Shown: piece by piece, positions 30,873 through 41,655 of the stretch
How the letters are laid out: every line of letters begins with the position of its first letter
Position numbering within the stretch: the first letter of the stretch is position 1
Assembly (NCBI GenBank): GCA_963932145.1
Contig: OZ010571.1
Span: 151,776,437-151,840,436 of the forward strand
Direction of reading: 5' to 3'
Length of the DNA: 64,000 nt
Source of the DNA: Acanthosepion lycidas
Taxonomy: Eukaryota > Mollusca > Cephalopoda > Sepiida > Sepiidae
The notes under the pieces: generated by a model
Database searches by the model: none
Told to the model about the DNA's origin: nothing
Seen by the model: only the letters and a program-made list of their open reading frames with translations
Position numbers and translations under genes: made by a program

Positions 30873-31633
30873 AGCCATTATCAATTATGATTCCCTATGG
30901 GTCGTGGTAGAAATAGTAAAAAACGGTACAATGGGGCTACAAAGGATAGGAAGAAAGAGGAAGAGGGGGGGATTTCATTTCACTTGCATTTCATTTCATT
31001 GTTTGATGGAGGAAGTAATTTGAACAACTGTTACTTTTTGACTGTTATTTTCAATTTGATTTTTCATTGGCTGAAGCGTTTCCAGCGATTATTTTATAAT
31101 TTTTTGCCTGGTATCGACTTACATTTTCATTTTTATTAGATATAACAATATCAACCATTTTTATTTATTTTAAGCTAACACATCCGTCTTTTCTTATTAT
31201 TTTTTTGATGAAGTATTGTTAATCATTATTTTTTTTTTTTACTGGTATTTACTTTTCAGCTCAACTTTTATTAAATAAATCACTGTCATTTTTGTTTATT
31301 ATTTACTTTCGTCTTTATTGTATTTACGTCAGTGACTGGGTTTCCGTTATTTTAGATGATGGTCCTGTGAAAGTTGCGATAAAAATCAACTAAATATTTA
31401 GATAGAAATACGCACTAGTCAAAAATTAATTGTAATACACTATCCATTGATCATCTCTATGCCTGTGAAAAAATTTTGATTGTCCGCAGAAAAATTGGGA
31501 TATTATTTCAATTTTTATCAAGCTACAGATTAAAAAATGACGACTAACAAAACGTGTTTTGGATGGTATATATGTTCAAGACTTTACGTAATGTTGAAAT
31601 AAACACGAGTACATATGTACACAAATGTGACAT
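30873..31633. other. AT-rich, nothing recognised
   Basis: T-rich stretches at 31140-31320, no transposon end or coding text seen. Confidence 0.45.
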
Positions 31634-31806
31634 TGTTGCGGAATCTATGCGGATTAAGATGTATCAGAAGGTGATTTTTGTGAAGGCCAAGAATGTGTGT
31701 GATCGTAATGCATTTACCCACAACAAATAAATCAAACAAAAATAGACAATTCAACTTCAAGAAATTACTGAAAACAACGTCATTAGAGATTTCAACAATA
31801 ACATGA

Positions 31807-31882
<76 letters not shown>

Positions 31883-32555
31883 GTGTGTGTGTGTGACATA
31901 CACAAAGTGATAATAAGTTGCTTGTTAAATGTGGCAAGTGAGATAAGGTTACAAAGATTGTCCATGCAGAAATTTACTGAGTAAAGTTTGATAGTTTAAG
32001 TTTGTTTGTGGAATTAAAATACTTTGATATCTGCAAGGAAAATTGTCAGTTGTGTAAGTTCAAATGATAGTGTGTATGTGTGTGACAACTGCTAGTGTTG
32101 ATTTAAGTTATGAAGAGTTGAACTGATAGGCTAAAGTTGATTGAATGTACAATTACTGTTTTGTAGTGATAATGTCACTTTTTAGTTAATTGTAAGTTAA
32201 GTTTCTTCATGCGGCAATTGTTGTGGGAGTTATGTTGAGTTGTTGAGAGATTGGTAGCGGTTATTGAGTCAGTGTGTTGGCACGCGTGAGGTCTGCTGGC
32301 ATCTCTCGAAACTCAGTGTCTAACTGACTTGAATTAAGTAGAGCGATTCTTTTTATAGGTTTTCGAGTTTCCAAATAGGCTCCAGAGACCTGCGCGCGAA
32401 AAAGGTTTGTCTCAACTTTGCTACATTTTAGTGTATTTTTAACCAATGGGGAATTGAGTTTGGAAAAGTAAAGTGATGATTGGTTAAAGGTTTATTTGGG
32501 TAAGAGTGCATCTTCCCGTAGGGAGTTACAGGCAAATGTGGAGGATTCCATAACA
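31634..32555 (-). mobile_element. Isolated LTR (LTR retrotransposon fossil)
   Basis: On the minus strand the segment starts TGTTATGGAATC (32555-32544) and ends GATTCCGCAACA (31645-31634). The ends are inverted repeats with 10 of 12 bases matching and begin TG and end CA, as LTRs do. CCAAT-like words (about 32440-32490) and a TATA box CCTATAAAAAG (complement of about 32348-32358) lie in proper order for a promoter. No internal coding region, second LTR or clear target duplication is visible. Length about 920 bases fits Ty3/gypsy or BEL type. The copy holds a later microsatellite. Confidence 0.5.
31809..31895. repeat. (TA)n-(GT)n compound microsatellite
   Basis: TA run (31809-31866) then GT run to about 31895, inside the LTR-like segment. 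Confidence 0.95.
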
Positions 32556-32769
32556 TCATCTAGCCATAGTATAACCTAACATGACTTGTAAAGTCCTGTT
32601 CAATACTTGTTACTAAATAGTTTCTTACCATTACTGTTGATAACTAGTTACTGGATGCTTTACTAGTATAATTTTCTACAAGCATGTAATAGCAACGGAG
32701 TAATAACAGGATCTTCAAGAATTCGCCTTACGCTCCAGATACAAATTCATAAGCTTTCGTACTCGAAAA

Positions 32770-33225
32770 CTTAGTCTTTTTTTTAGCTCTCTATAAAAAT
32801 GAATACTCATCACTCTATGAAAAAGCACTGACATTTTAAATTCAATTTCCAACAACATATTTGTGTGAAAAGACATTTTCATATGTCACAGCAATTCAAA
32901 CTCATTACCGGGTCTCGTCTTGAAATAAACACAGCCCTCCGTCTTGCTCCTTAACGTCAATGGAGCCAAAATTCACAAACTGATTTCAAACAAACAAAAA
33001 CAAATATCACTCTAAAAATGTGTAAAATACTTGAATTTTCAATTTTATTTAAATGATTAAACTATAAGTTTGTTACCTTTAATGGGTGCATTTCATATTA
33101 GTAAAAGTTTTCCGATTATTATTATATAAATGTATTTACCTTTTATCTAAATTCATATTAGTAGTTCGCCAAATTTAAAATTATACATTTAGTGTCCATA
33201 AAGTTCAAAAGGTTGGCGACTGCTG
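32770..33225 (+). pseudogene. hAT transposase C-terminal remnant with 3' terminus
   Basis: Around 32840-32990, shifted plus frames read TTYLCEKTFSYVTAIQTHYR and LTSMEPKFTN, the hAT dimerisation domain (YLCExxFSxxxxIKxKxRxxL...LTxxxPxF). After an AT-rich 3' part the terminus GGCGACTGCTG (33215-33225) is the complement of CAGCAGTCGCC, a hAT-like end. Only the last part of the transposase remains and it is frameshifted. Confidence 0.6.
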
Positions 33226-33254
33226 ATCTAGTGAAGAGAAGGGACTTTATATTG

Positions 33255-33490
33255 TTAATAGGTTAGTTTTTGATTGCACTTTGTACCATTTATTTGGTCA
33301 GCCTTGATACATTCTGCCTCTAACAGACATCCTGAACTTACAGAGATTTGGTGGACAATTGCACGCCAACTCGATCAGTTGGCAGCACATTCTTCTGGCT
33401 GCTTTAGTTTGACCTTGCGCCAATGAAGGTTAGTATCGATTGAGTCTTTGTAATATTTCTTTGGTCAGTATGGGGTTGATAGTTTTTAAA
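33255..33490 (+). mobile_element. Rep-G, terminal fragment
   Basis: GGTGGACAATTGCACGCCAA, TCAGTTGGCAGCACATTC and TTTGACCTTGCGCCAATGAA match 37490-37570 (GGTGGACAATAGCACGC, GGTTAGCAGCAC, TTTGATCTTGCCCCAATGGA). An older, isolated piece of the family. Confidence 0.6.
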
Positions 33491-33979
33491 AATACTCTTG
33501 TGAAAGTTATAAAGGTACCCAAAATTCTTGTTTAAATTTCTTTACGAAATGTAAGGAATAAATTTGCTTGAGATAAACATTATGAACACATTTAATTGTC
33601 GTATTCATATTGAATGGTAAGAATAAAATTAGCATAAAGTTAGTATTATTAAATGAATCATTTTGTACTTATTTTATTGAAAATTTCTTCGGTTTCCGTA
33701 TCACTCCAGACCCCAACCTATAAATACAATCAACTGCTTACGCTGCTGTAAAAATCGTCAGTTCACTGTATATGTCTAGGAAATAACTGATTACTTTTGT
33801 CTTGCTTTATCTTTGTTAAAAAAAAAATGCAGTATTGATGACATATCAGAGCCAGTCTTGATTTTGAGCTCAAAATACTGTTTTATAGGGAAAAAGTTAT
33901 TCAGAAAACAATCTCTTTCCAGCAGAGGTGCCGTTACAAGCCTGACAATACTTACAACAAAAAAAAACGAGGAGAGGTA
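33491..33979. other. No feature recognised
   Basis: AT-rich, no coding or repeat signal recognised. Confidence 0.4.
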
Positions 33980-34145
33980 TTAAAAAGCAACCGAATTTAC
34001 TTCAACCGGTGTGTTGGGGGGAGAGATAGTAACGGGACAAACGATGTTTAGAGCTGTAAAGGATAGAAATTTGTGGAGAGGAAATGATCGCCATAGTCTT
34101 GAAGGAACAAGGAATCTGAAAAAGAAACCTTACAGCAAGCAAACA
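33980..34145 (+). mobile_element. RTE-type LINE, last residues of ORF2
   Basis: A plus frame reads FRAVKDRNLWRGNDRHSLEG, then TRNLKKK. It corresponds to the last motif of the RTE tail (RATxDRxxWRxM...LxGT). Only about 50 codons are recognisable. Confidence 0.55.
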
Positions 34146-34990
34146 TCTACGTGCAATCGAAGTTAATGTTTGTTGTATGGCGTTTCTTTTAATATAGCAG
34201 CATTTGGGGATTTATTGTTTGACATTGGCCTCTTCTTATCGGGATGGATGAAGACAACATTGAGATCACAGCTTGGGATAAAATAAGATTAAGCAATGAA
34301 TAAAGAGAGGTAAGCAATGTCGATATTTTTCATAGCATGTTTTGATAATCTAACAATGTAAGTTGTCCATACACTTACATATTGGCCAAGGACAAAAATT
34401 AACTAGTCCCTGTAACGCTGATATTGGTATCCATCAGCTCTCCTTCGTTAATAAATTTAGTGGGTTACTACTGTAAAGTTATAACCCTCGTGACAAGACC
34501 TTTTCCGTTGCTTTTCCATGAATTTTCAGAAGGCATAACCACGGTAGAGAACAGATACTACACGTTGATCCAGTGTTTACTCGCCCACTATGATGGGAGT
34601 AACAAGGTCGTTTTTAATTTGAAGTTGTCTGTACGCATACATGTGGGTCAAGTCAAATATTGCTCAATCACCAAGAGATCATATTATTCTTCTGGTATCA
34701 GTATTTGCCATCCCTTCTCCTTTAGGGTAATGAGGAAGTTGCTCCCGGGGGATTAGAATGCTCAGGTCTAGGCTTCCTACATAATGTTAAGAGAAAAAGA
34801 TACACGTGCCCCTTACCAACGGTGATGAGATATAGCACAAGGGCAGTTTGAAGTGGGAAGCCCTTGTGCGTGTACATTGGCTAATGGCCCCAAATGCCTA
34901 GTTTTCGCAACCAACGTCGCACTAGCGTCGATATTCCACCAATCTTACCATTTTGGTTTGAATCCCCGACACTACGCATCTCTCATTTAT
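34146..34990. other. No feature recognised
   Basis: A 110-residue plus frame (34424-34756) is open, but I see no known domain, and no repeat shared elsewhere in the window. TTTGAATCCCCGACACTACGC at 34958-34978 is weakly B-box-like. Confidence 0.35.
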
Positions 34991-35335
34991 TTATTGTTCT
35001 GTCCGAAGACCGAAACAAACCTTTGAAATAAAAGGCAGATACTACACTTTGATCCAAGCACGAAGGCCGGTTAATATATTTACCCCCCCCACACACACAC
35101 ACACATACACACGAGGGTTGCATGTGGCGAAAGGCCAGGTTTAACGTGGGTTCTCCGAGCCCATAGGCTCGGCCCAAAAATGCCCATAGAAACCGCATAA
35201 ACGGGATCAGGTTGGTAAACCTCCCCGAACGAGACTCTGCCCTTCGGCTGAGCCTCGTCCGGGTTCCTTTCTGCTCAGAGGCAGAGAGAAGGACCATCTA
35301 GCCGGTTAAAGGAAATTTGGACCAAACAACTGAAA
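34991..35335 (-). other. GC-richer block with a 104-residue open frame
   Basis: A minus frame (34983-35297) is interrupted in composition by an (AC)n tract at 35088-35112. The block 35130-35300 is richer in G and C than its surroundings and carries GAGCCTCGTCC and GAGACTCTGCCC words. It may be an unknown repeat, such as a LINE 5' leader or LTR part. No protein domain is recognised. Confidence 0.3.
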
Positions 35336-35860
35336 TAAATGAGCTTTCCATCATCCATAGCTACTGATTTAAATGATTTACCTGCTTCATTTCCTAAATC
35401 TATGGACAGAGAACGATAACTTACTTCTACACATAGATTTCCAAATGCACACTGACGGGTTCCTAAGCAGGGACAACATCATTCTTCTAGCCTTCCCTGT
35501 TAACTTCCGCTCTTTTTGATTGTTTCTCTTTATCTTTCTCTCTTCTCCATTCATGTATCTATCTACAATCTGTCAATTTGTTTTATGCAGGTAAATGCTT
35601 TCACAATAACATTGGTAAAATTACTAAAACGATATTGTGATCATTTTCATGATATATTTGTATGACAAATAAACCGCGTGAATTTCAGTTTAAAATATGT
35701 TTCTTTTAGAAATATTTACACTAATTTATTTGGTTGTTGGGATTTTATCATGAAGCTAAGCGGGTGTTAACCATATTGTAAATAAATATATATAAATATA
35801 TATAATTAAACCTAAAGCGCCAGACGAACCTACCAAGGTTCGTCAAGGAAAGCTGGCTAA
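35336..35860. other. No feature recognised
   Basis: Nothing recognised apart from a TATAAATATATATAA patch at its end. Confidence 0.4.
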
Positions 35861-35869
35861 AAAGGTATA

Positions 35870-35944
35870 TATACTAGTATAAATATATATAATAAATGTA
35901 TATGTATAAATATATATGTATATATATATATATATGTATATGTA

Positions 35945-35990
<46 letters not shown>

Positions 35991-36000
35991 GATAATATTA
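35870..36000. repeat. Imperfect (TA)n with TATG interruptions
   Basis: TATATA runs broken by TGTA and TATAAATA words; two minus frames over it are artefacts. Confidence 0.9.
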
Positions 36001-36121
36001 GTGGTAAATATACATATATATGCAAAATCCACAGGTGCATATACACACATGTATATTTTTGAATAAAACATTCCGAGAGGGTAGAATCCAGGTAGAACTC
36101 AATGTCCGGGACAGAGTAAGG

Positions 36122-36323
36122 ATATAATAAAAAGGCTTAAACACTAATATGCCATGGTCATAATTTATTCCATTGGAATCGTAAATACGATCTAATTCAT
36201 CAGACCTACAAATTCAAAAAGAAAACCTTTTCTTTTTGAATTTGTAGGTCTGATGAATTGGATCGTATTTACGATTCCAATGGAATAAATTATGACCCTG
36301 GAATATTAGTGTTTAAGCCTTTT

Positions 36324-36331
<8 letters not shown>
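36122..36331. repeat. Long near-perfect palindrome of a retroposon 3' end
   Basis: The left arm 36122-36225 and right arm 36228-36331 are complementary over about 104 bases with few mismatches, with CC at the centre. The right arm (plus) carries module J, CTGATGA (36250-36256), a long stem around GATCGTATTTACGAT and GGAA (36282-36285), then AATATTAGTGTTTAAGCC and a (TA)n tract. The left arm is its mirror. It is an inverted duplication of a retroposon 3' end, or an assembly fold-back. Confidence 0.85.
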
Positions 36332-36370
<39 letters not shown>

Positions 36371-36430
36371 TATAAATATATATATGTATAAATGTATATG
36401 TATAAATATATATATATATAAATATATATA
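36326..36430. repeat. (TA)n tract after the palindrome
   Basis: A regular TA run to about 36365, then imperfect TATAAATATA words to 36430. Confidence 0.9.
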
Positions 36431-36594
36431 ATAAGACACTTAGTGATATTTATTTTTTAATATAAGATATATAGAAATTATGAATATATAAATATATTTG
36501 ATTTATATTATAAATATGCTCACAATATCGTGTTTCTTTTTGTGATTCTATCTTTCTGACGAACTAGGAAAACCTTTACATATCTAAGATATTT

Positions 36595-37860
36595 ATGGGA
36601 ACAGAACTGAATTTGAACAGAATTCAGCGAACAATAAAAAATGAAATTGAAAACATTGTCAAAATCCGAAGAAGAAAAACTATTTAAGGATGGCCCAAAA
36701 ATGAATTTAGAAGAATGGAGTAAGAAGTAATAAGAAAAGAAGTTTATGATGTAAAAATCATGTTTCTACTCCGGTTCCGAAGAACGCTTATTCTTGCAAT
36801 TCATCAGTAGGTTTGAAGATGGTTCCGAAAAACCAAGTCTAGAATTGAAGTAGACAGTGAAAATTGGTGACTGTGATAAATGCTAAAATTTCACAGTTGC
36901 ACTGTTCTTCTTGAATATTGTTTTGTTTTGTTTCAACAAAGCCTTGCAGTGGTTTGGTTCGTTTGGTTTGGTTTGGTTTGGTTTATGGCATATCAACCTC
37001 AATGGGTTATTTAATACCGACAAGATTTTTATTGCTGGTAATATTTTTCTTAAAAAATGTATTGCTGGTAATATATGTTTTTTCTCAGAAATGTATCGCT
37101 GGTAATATTATTTTTCAAAAATGTATTGGTGGTAATCATTTTTTCCTCTAAAAATTCATTGCTGGTAATATTTTTTTACAAAAATATATTGCTGGTACTT
37201 TTACACTTTCCTAGCGTTTTTGTCTGCAGTTTGTGGGCGGGGGGTAATTATTTACCCATAGTTGTGACCCTAACAGGTGCTACCACCCTGGGACAGGGTG
37301 AATCTGGGAACCGCAGCAATTACGAGGCTGTTCTATGCTCCTCAAAACCTCCTGATCACAAGCCTTGCTCTCGGATGTAGTTTATCGTCTTAACCAGGAC
37401 GCCTTATGTTGGCTGGGTAGGGATCTTACCCCTTTGCATATTTTTTCGGCGTATTCTGAAGTCCAAGCCGGCAGGGTGTACTGGTTTGGTGGACAATAGC
37501 ACGCAAAAGCGATCGGTTAGCAGCACTCTACTCCATCTCTTTTGGTTTGATCTTGCCCCAATGGAGATTAGTTTTGACTTGTGTCTTTGTGTTGTTGTCT
37601 TTGGTACAGGCTTGATATCTTCTGCCACATAGTAGCTCTCCATGCAATAGGAATCCGTAAATATGATGTTGCTCCATGTGGATGACATATCCAATTCTTC
37701 AGACTTGTGTCTTGATGAACATTAATTCAATGTTTGTCGAATTCGTATGATCCAGATTTTCAAGATCGGTGATGCCATCCTGTAATGTGATTCCTAGTAT
37801 TATGCAACGAGCCCGAATATGATGTGCCTGCAGTAAAGGATTCACATTTCACATCCCTAG
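36595..37860 (+). mobile_element. Rep-G, longest copy
   Basis: Order: a unique-looking lead (36595-36945) containing, on the minus strand, module K; a (TTTGG)n run (36950-36980); TATCAACCTCAATGGGTTAT; five to six loose units with TTGCTGGTAATAT and CAAAAATGTA; then GACCCTAACAGGTGCTACCA, CTCAAAACCTCCTGATCA, GTAGTTTATCGTCTTAACCA and GGTGGACAATAGCACGC. The lead is almost identical to the copy at 48840-49215 in inverse. No transposase or RT is visible; terminal repeats and target duplications were not found. Confidence 0.7.
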
Positions 37861-38505
37861 AGGAGATAAGGGAGGACCATTGCATTGTACACTTTTAGTT
37901 TTGTTGACAAGCACATGTTGTGCTGGACTAGAACTCAGGGAGCCTTCCGAGTGCTTGGCTTGGCGTGCTGTTTCTTTGCGAAAGGAACCAGATAGAGAAA
38001 AATGCAAAATATGAAAATCATTCGATGGATCTCATACCTGTAATAGGAGAGTGAGCTCTTCATTGAAATAGACATTTAACACGACTTAGAAGACAACAAG
38101 AGATGGAATAATGATTTTGGGTTAATATTGTAGATAGCAAAATTATTGGAGGCCTTTAAAGTCGTTGATGAAGCCAAGTTGAATTTACAAAGTTTTGTAA
38201 ATTCTTGGAAAAGACATTTCTGGTTTGCACAGATCCTTGCAAAGAAGCTGTCAGGTCATGAGTATTGTCTTAAAAGTTAATTCTGTAAAGATTGCCATTC
38301 CTCGCCAGAAAAGGATTGAATCTCACCAGTAAAGTGGCATGAACATTAAGTTGCCAAAAATTTGTCCAATGAAAAAAACCCATTAAAAACAATGGATATT
38401 TGAATGGTAAAAATATTCAAATAAATTATATTTTAGACAACAACAAAATTTGCCGTAAACAATATCAAGCGGTTCAAAAGTTTCTAAAATCAATGATGGA
38501 AAAAC
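37861..38505. other. No feature recognised
   Basis: CATCCCTAGAGGAGATAAGGG at the start could still belong to Rep-G. Nothing else recognised. Confidence 0.4.
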
Positions 38506-38509
38506 TGGT

Positions 38510-38935
38510 TGTTATATAGGAATAAAGTGTCGCTGACGACACTTGCATTTCAATATAGATCGCAAGTGAGGAAACACAGACGATGCCATTATTGAATTAA
38601 GTAGGTCACGTGACTATAGAAGAAAGGCATAAATAGAAAGTAGCGTGATGTAGCGTAATTGATCGCCATTTCTAGTCTATCCTCTGTTACTATTCCGATC
38701 CCTATTCTCTTCTCTACTCTATTCACTATACTATTTCTCTATTTGGATCACTATACGGATTCCTATCCGAGCTTGTATTATCGTGCAAGTACTATTAGTG
38801 CGTGTGTTATTCGAAGGCGTCTGACACTAGCATTGCTGAACGGTGTTACTATAGTTGTATCTGCGATTACAAAGTCTCTACTACAACGAGCATTACGAAA
38901 GTAACAATGAGTATTCGGTGACATAAAAAAGTAAG
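38510..38935 (+). mobile_element. Possible LTR-like promoter block
   Basis: A CACGTG box (38609-38614), a TATA-like CATAAATAG (38628-38636) and a following CT-rich stretch with TCTATTC repeats (38670-38740) look like an LTR promoter and leader. Matching termini, a partner LTR or internal domains were not seen, so it may equally be chance. Confidence 0.2.
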
Positions 38936-39164
38936 GAGTTTTCGTTGAGTCACAAAATTGATGTAAATTATAAAATTTCAAAGAGACCATATCGTAAAAA
39001 TAATAAAATAACAATTTATTCGTTTATATGGAATATTGTGTTAATAAAATCTATATTTCTGTCAGATTTATTCATAAACAACATATATCTGTTGTACCTT
39101 GTCTGTATAATAAAATGCAAACAATTTATCATCAATATTTTTACTAACATTAGATATTGTAAAC

Positions 39165-39248
39165 TGAAATTCTCTCACTCACTCACTCACTCACTCAGTC
39201 TCTCATTCTCTCTCTCTCACTCTCTCTCTCTCTCTCTCTCTCTCAGAC
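39165..39248. repeat. (CTCA)n and (CT)n microsatellite
   Basis: CTCACTCACTCACTCACTCA passes into CT repeats. The frame over it gives only serine-leucine runs. Confidence 0.95.
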
Positions 39249-39509
39249 ACACTCTTTAAATGTCATGATACATGGAAATGCAGCAGATGTAAACACAATA
39301 TTCATTATTATCTTTAGATGAGCAATTATCCAAAGTGGCATGCGAATTTACAAACAAACAATTAGTTTGTAGGTTTTTGTTGTGTGGTTCTGAAATTTTC
39401 GTAATAAATGATAAGTTTAATATATGTATAAGAAAAATACTGACATAGGAAAATATATGAAACCAAAGATTTCCCCAGCCAAAACCAATGCTATGAAACA
39501 TTGAGATCA

Positions 39510-39885
39510 TAACATGGCTTGTTTTACGGCATATCAACCTCAATGAGTTATTTAATGCCGACAGAATTTTTATTGCTGATATATTTTTTCCAAAAATGTA
39601 TTTCTGGTAAATATTTCTTTTTTCAAAAATGTATTGCTGTTAATATTTTTCCCCAAAAAATATAGCTGGTAATAATGTTTTGCTGGTAATAATTTTTACA
39701 AACGGTATTGCTTGTATTAGAAAACCTATTTTTACACGTTTTGTCCCCAGTAAGGGAGTTATCTATTTGTCTATAGTGAGGACTGAACAAATGCTACCAC
39801 CCCGAGTCAGGATGGACCTAGGGGCACCAGCAATTAAGAGGGGGTTACAAACTTCTCACAACCTCCTGATCAGAGGCCTTGCTGT
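39510..39885 (+). mobile_element. Rep-G, partial copy
   Basis: GCATATCAACCTCAATGAGT (39530-39549), loose TTGCTGGTAATAT units, GCTACCACCCCGAGTCAGGA and CACAACCTCCTGATCAGAGG are the Rep-G order. At the GTAGTTTATCGTCTTACCCA word the copy turns into a minisatellite. Confidence 0.75.
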
Positions 39886-40155
39886 CGGATGTAGTTTGTC
39901 GTCTTACCCAGGACGCGGATGTAGTTTATCGTCTTACTCTGGATGCGGATTTAGTTTATCGTCTTACCCAGGACGCGGATGTAGTTTATCATCTTACCCA
40001 GGGCACGAATGTAGTTTATCAATTTACCCAGGACGCGTATGGAGTTTATCTTCTTACCCAGGACGCGGATGTAGTTTATCTTCTTACCCAGGACGCGTAT
40101 GGAGTTTATCTTCTTACCCAGGACGCGTATGTAGTTTATCGTCTTGCCCAGGACA
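39886..40155 (+). repeat. 30-bp minisatellite grown from Rep-G
   Basis: Nine units of exactly 30 bases, each containing GTAGTTTATC and CTTACCCAGGACGC with small changes. Because 30 is a multiple of 3, frames stay open in several phases (SYPGRGCSLS on plus, INYIRVLGKK on minus). These 75-164-residue frames are not genes. The unit word occurs once in ordinary Rep-G copies. Confidence 0.95.
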
Positions 40156-40380
40156 GGAAACATTGAGAAAATAAACAAAGATTATTAAAAAGGATTTTCG
40201 TCGATATTTAACCAAACAGAAGAAAACATTTATTTAAGAGAGTTTATCTACAATTTTGATCCATACGTGTAAAATTTTAAAAATTTGGAAAAATACAATA
40301 AAACTGAAATGGTCTGTTGGTATAATTTAGGACAATCCAAACATACCCACGCATACAGACATACATACACACACGTACGC
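40156..40380. other. No feature recognised
   Basis: AT-rich link ending in a CATACA-rich lead to the (GATA)n tract. Confidence 0.4.
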
Positions 40381-40382
40381 AC

Positions 40383-40440
<58 letters not shown>

Positions 40441-40581
40441 TTAAGCTATGATGCATTTAGACGGCAATGTAAAATTACTAAATAAATATCCGGGATAAAG
40501 CGTGTCAAATGATAAAATGTGTGGACACTGATGTCTACGACGTGTGGCGAGAGTCTGTTTCTTTCTTGAGCATAACTTTCA

Positions 40582-40622
<41 letters not shown>
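40383..40622. repeat. (GATA)n and (TA)n microsatellites
   Basis: A regular GATA run fills about 40384-40440; a TA run lies at 40585-40622. Confidence 0.95.
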
Positions 40623-40624
<2 letters not shown>

Positions 40625-40626
<2 letters not shown>

Positions 40627-40935
40627 CGAGAGGTGGTCCACGTGTGCTTCTTACAATATATCGATTTAATAGATCGGTTAATAAAATGTGAAGAATAAAA
40701 AAAACAACAAACTGATGCCAATATTGTCGGTAAATTTGATATTTTTTTATATATTAAGCTTTGAACTGAATTGAAGCACGAAGAGATAGATTTTAATGTT
40801 GGAATTTATAAACACGCCTGTGTTCTTTTTCAACTATACAATGGAATAAACAAATATGTGGGAATTAGAATCTCTAAGTAAACCCAAATCCCTGTTTAAT
40901 TCCTCAATGTTTGAATTTATTTTAAAAATAAATTT
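40625..40935. other. No feature recognised
   Basis: AT-rich, nothing recognised. Confidence 0.4.
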
Positions 40936-40939
40936 CAAC

Positions 40940-41655
40940 TCCAATCTTTCTTACCGGGTATTGATGAATACGCTAAAGACACGCATCCTGATGCCCATGA
41001 GACGCGGTTTGGTTGAAGCGCGCAGCGAGAGGGAAATTGTTGTTGTTGTCCTTGATGATTCTTTTTAGGGTTATTGAACCGAATTCCGGATTGTGTTCCA
41101 GTTTCTCGAACATAATTTCCTATTTTTGCATTTGTGTGTAGATCGGAGGTGGTTGACACCTAGCGTGAAGTTTCTTCAACATAATTTCCTTTTCTGCACT
41201 TGTGGCAGAAAAGCAAATATATAAGATTTGAACTGTCACAATTCAGAGCTGGTCGTTTGAATACTATGTGAGTGCCAGAGGGTATGAAATTGCTATCAGT
41301 GATGATATGCTTACAGACTTGGCATCGGGATTTATTGCAGGTGATATTCCTTTGGTGAGGTGACGAACCTGTATATCGGATGATGTTAAGAGTGTGCATA
41401 GATTGAATGGGAGATGACGCTTAGTGTGAAGTGGGTTTTCACTGAATATTTTTCTAATTGTTTAGTCAAGTTTTAAATACTGAAAATCTTTAGTTAAAAT
41501 AGGAAAGCTTGTGATTGTTGTATTTAAAATCAAAAACGAGGGAAATTCTGGAATTATTCTTTTTTGTTTCACAGCTTAGAAGAGTGTTTCGATTTTGTTT
41601 GGAAGCCTTAGTAATTGATTTTTTGATAGTTTTAAGGGGTAACTCTTATTAAGAA
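40940..41655 (-). mobile_element. Penelope-like element fragment 3 with GIY-YIG core
   Basis: The minus frame 41399-41160 reads MHTLNIIRYTGSSPHQRNIT, then NKSRCQVCKHI, and ends with YLLFCHKCRKGNYVEETSR. The C-x2-C cluster and GxYVGET-type text are the entry and core of the GIY-YIG endonuclease that Penelope-like elements fuse to their reverse transcriptase. A short piece (NAKIGNYVRETGTQ) at about 41090-41135 repeats the core. The first 80 residues agree closely with the plus copy at 3816-3945. The copy is broken. Confidence 0.7.

Noticed and set aside
30790-31023. A lysine/glutamate-rich protein
   Set aside because: An (AAG)n tract next to an RTE-type LINE end, no supporting structure.
38510-38935. 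A second solo LTR
   Set aside because: Only promoter-like words were seen, without matching termini; kept as a low-confidence feature, not as a finding.
39680-40178. Frames of 164, 95 and 75 residues that look like a repeat protein
   Set aside because: A 30-bp minisatellite keeps all three phases and the opposite strand open.
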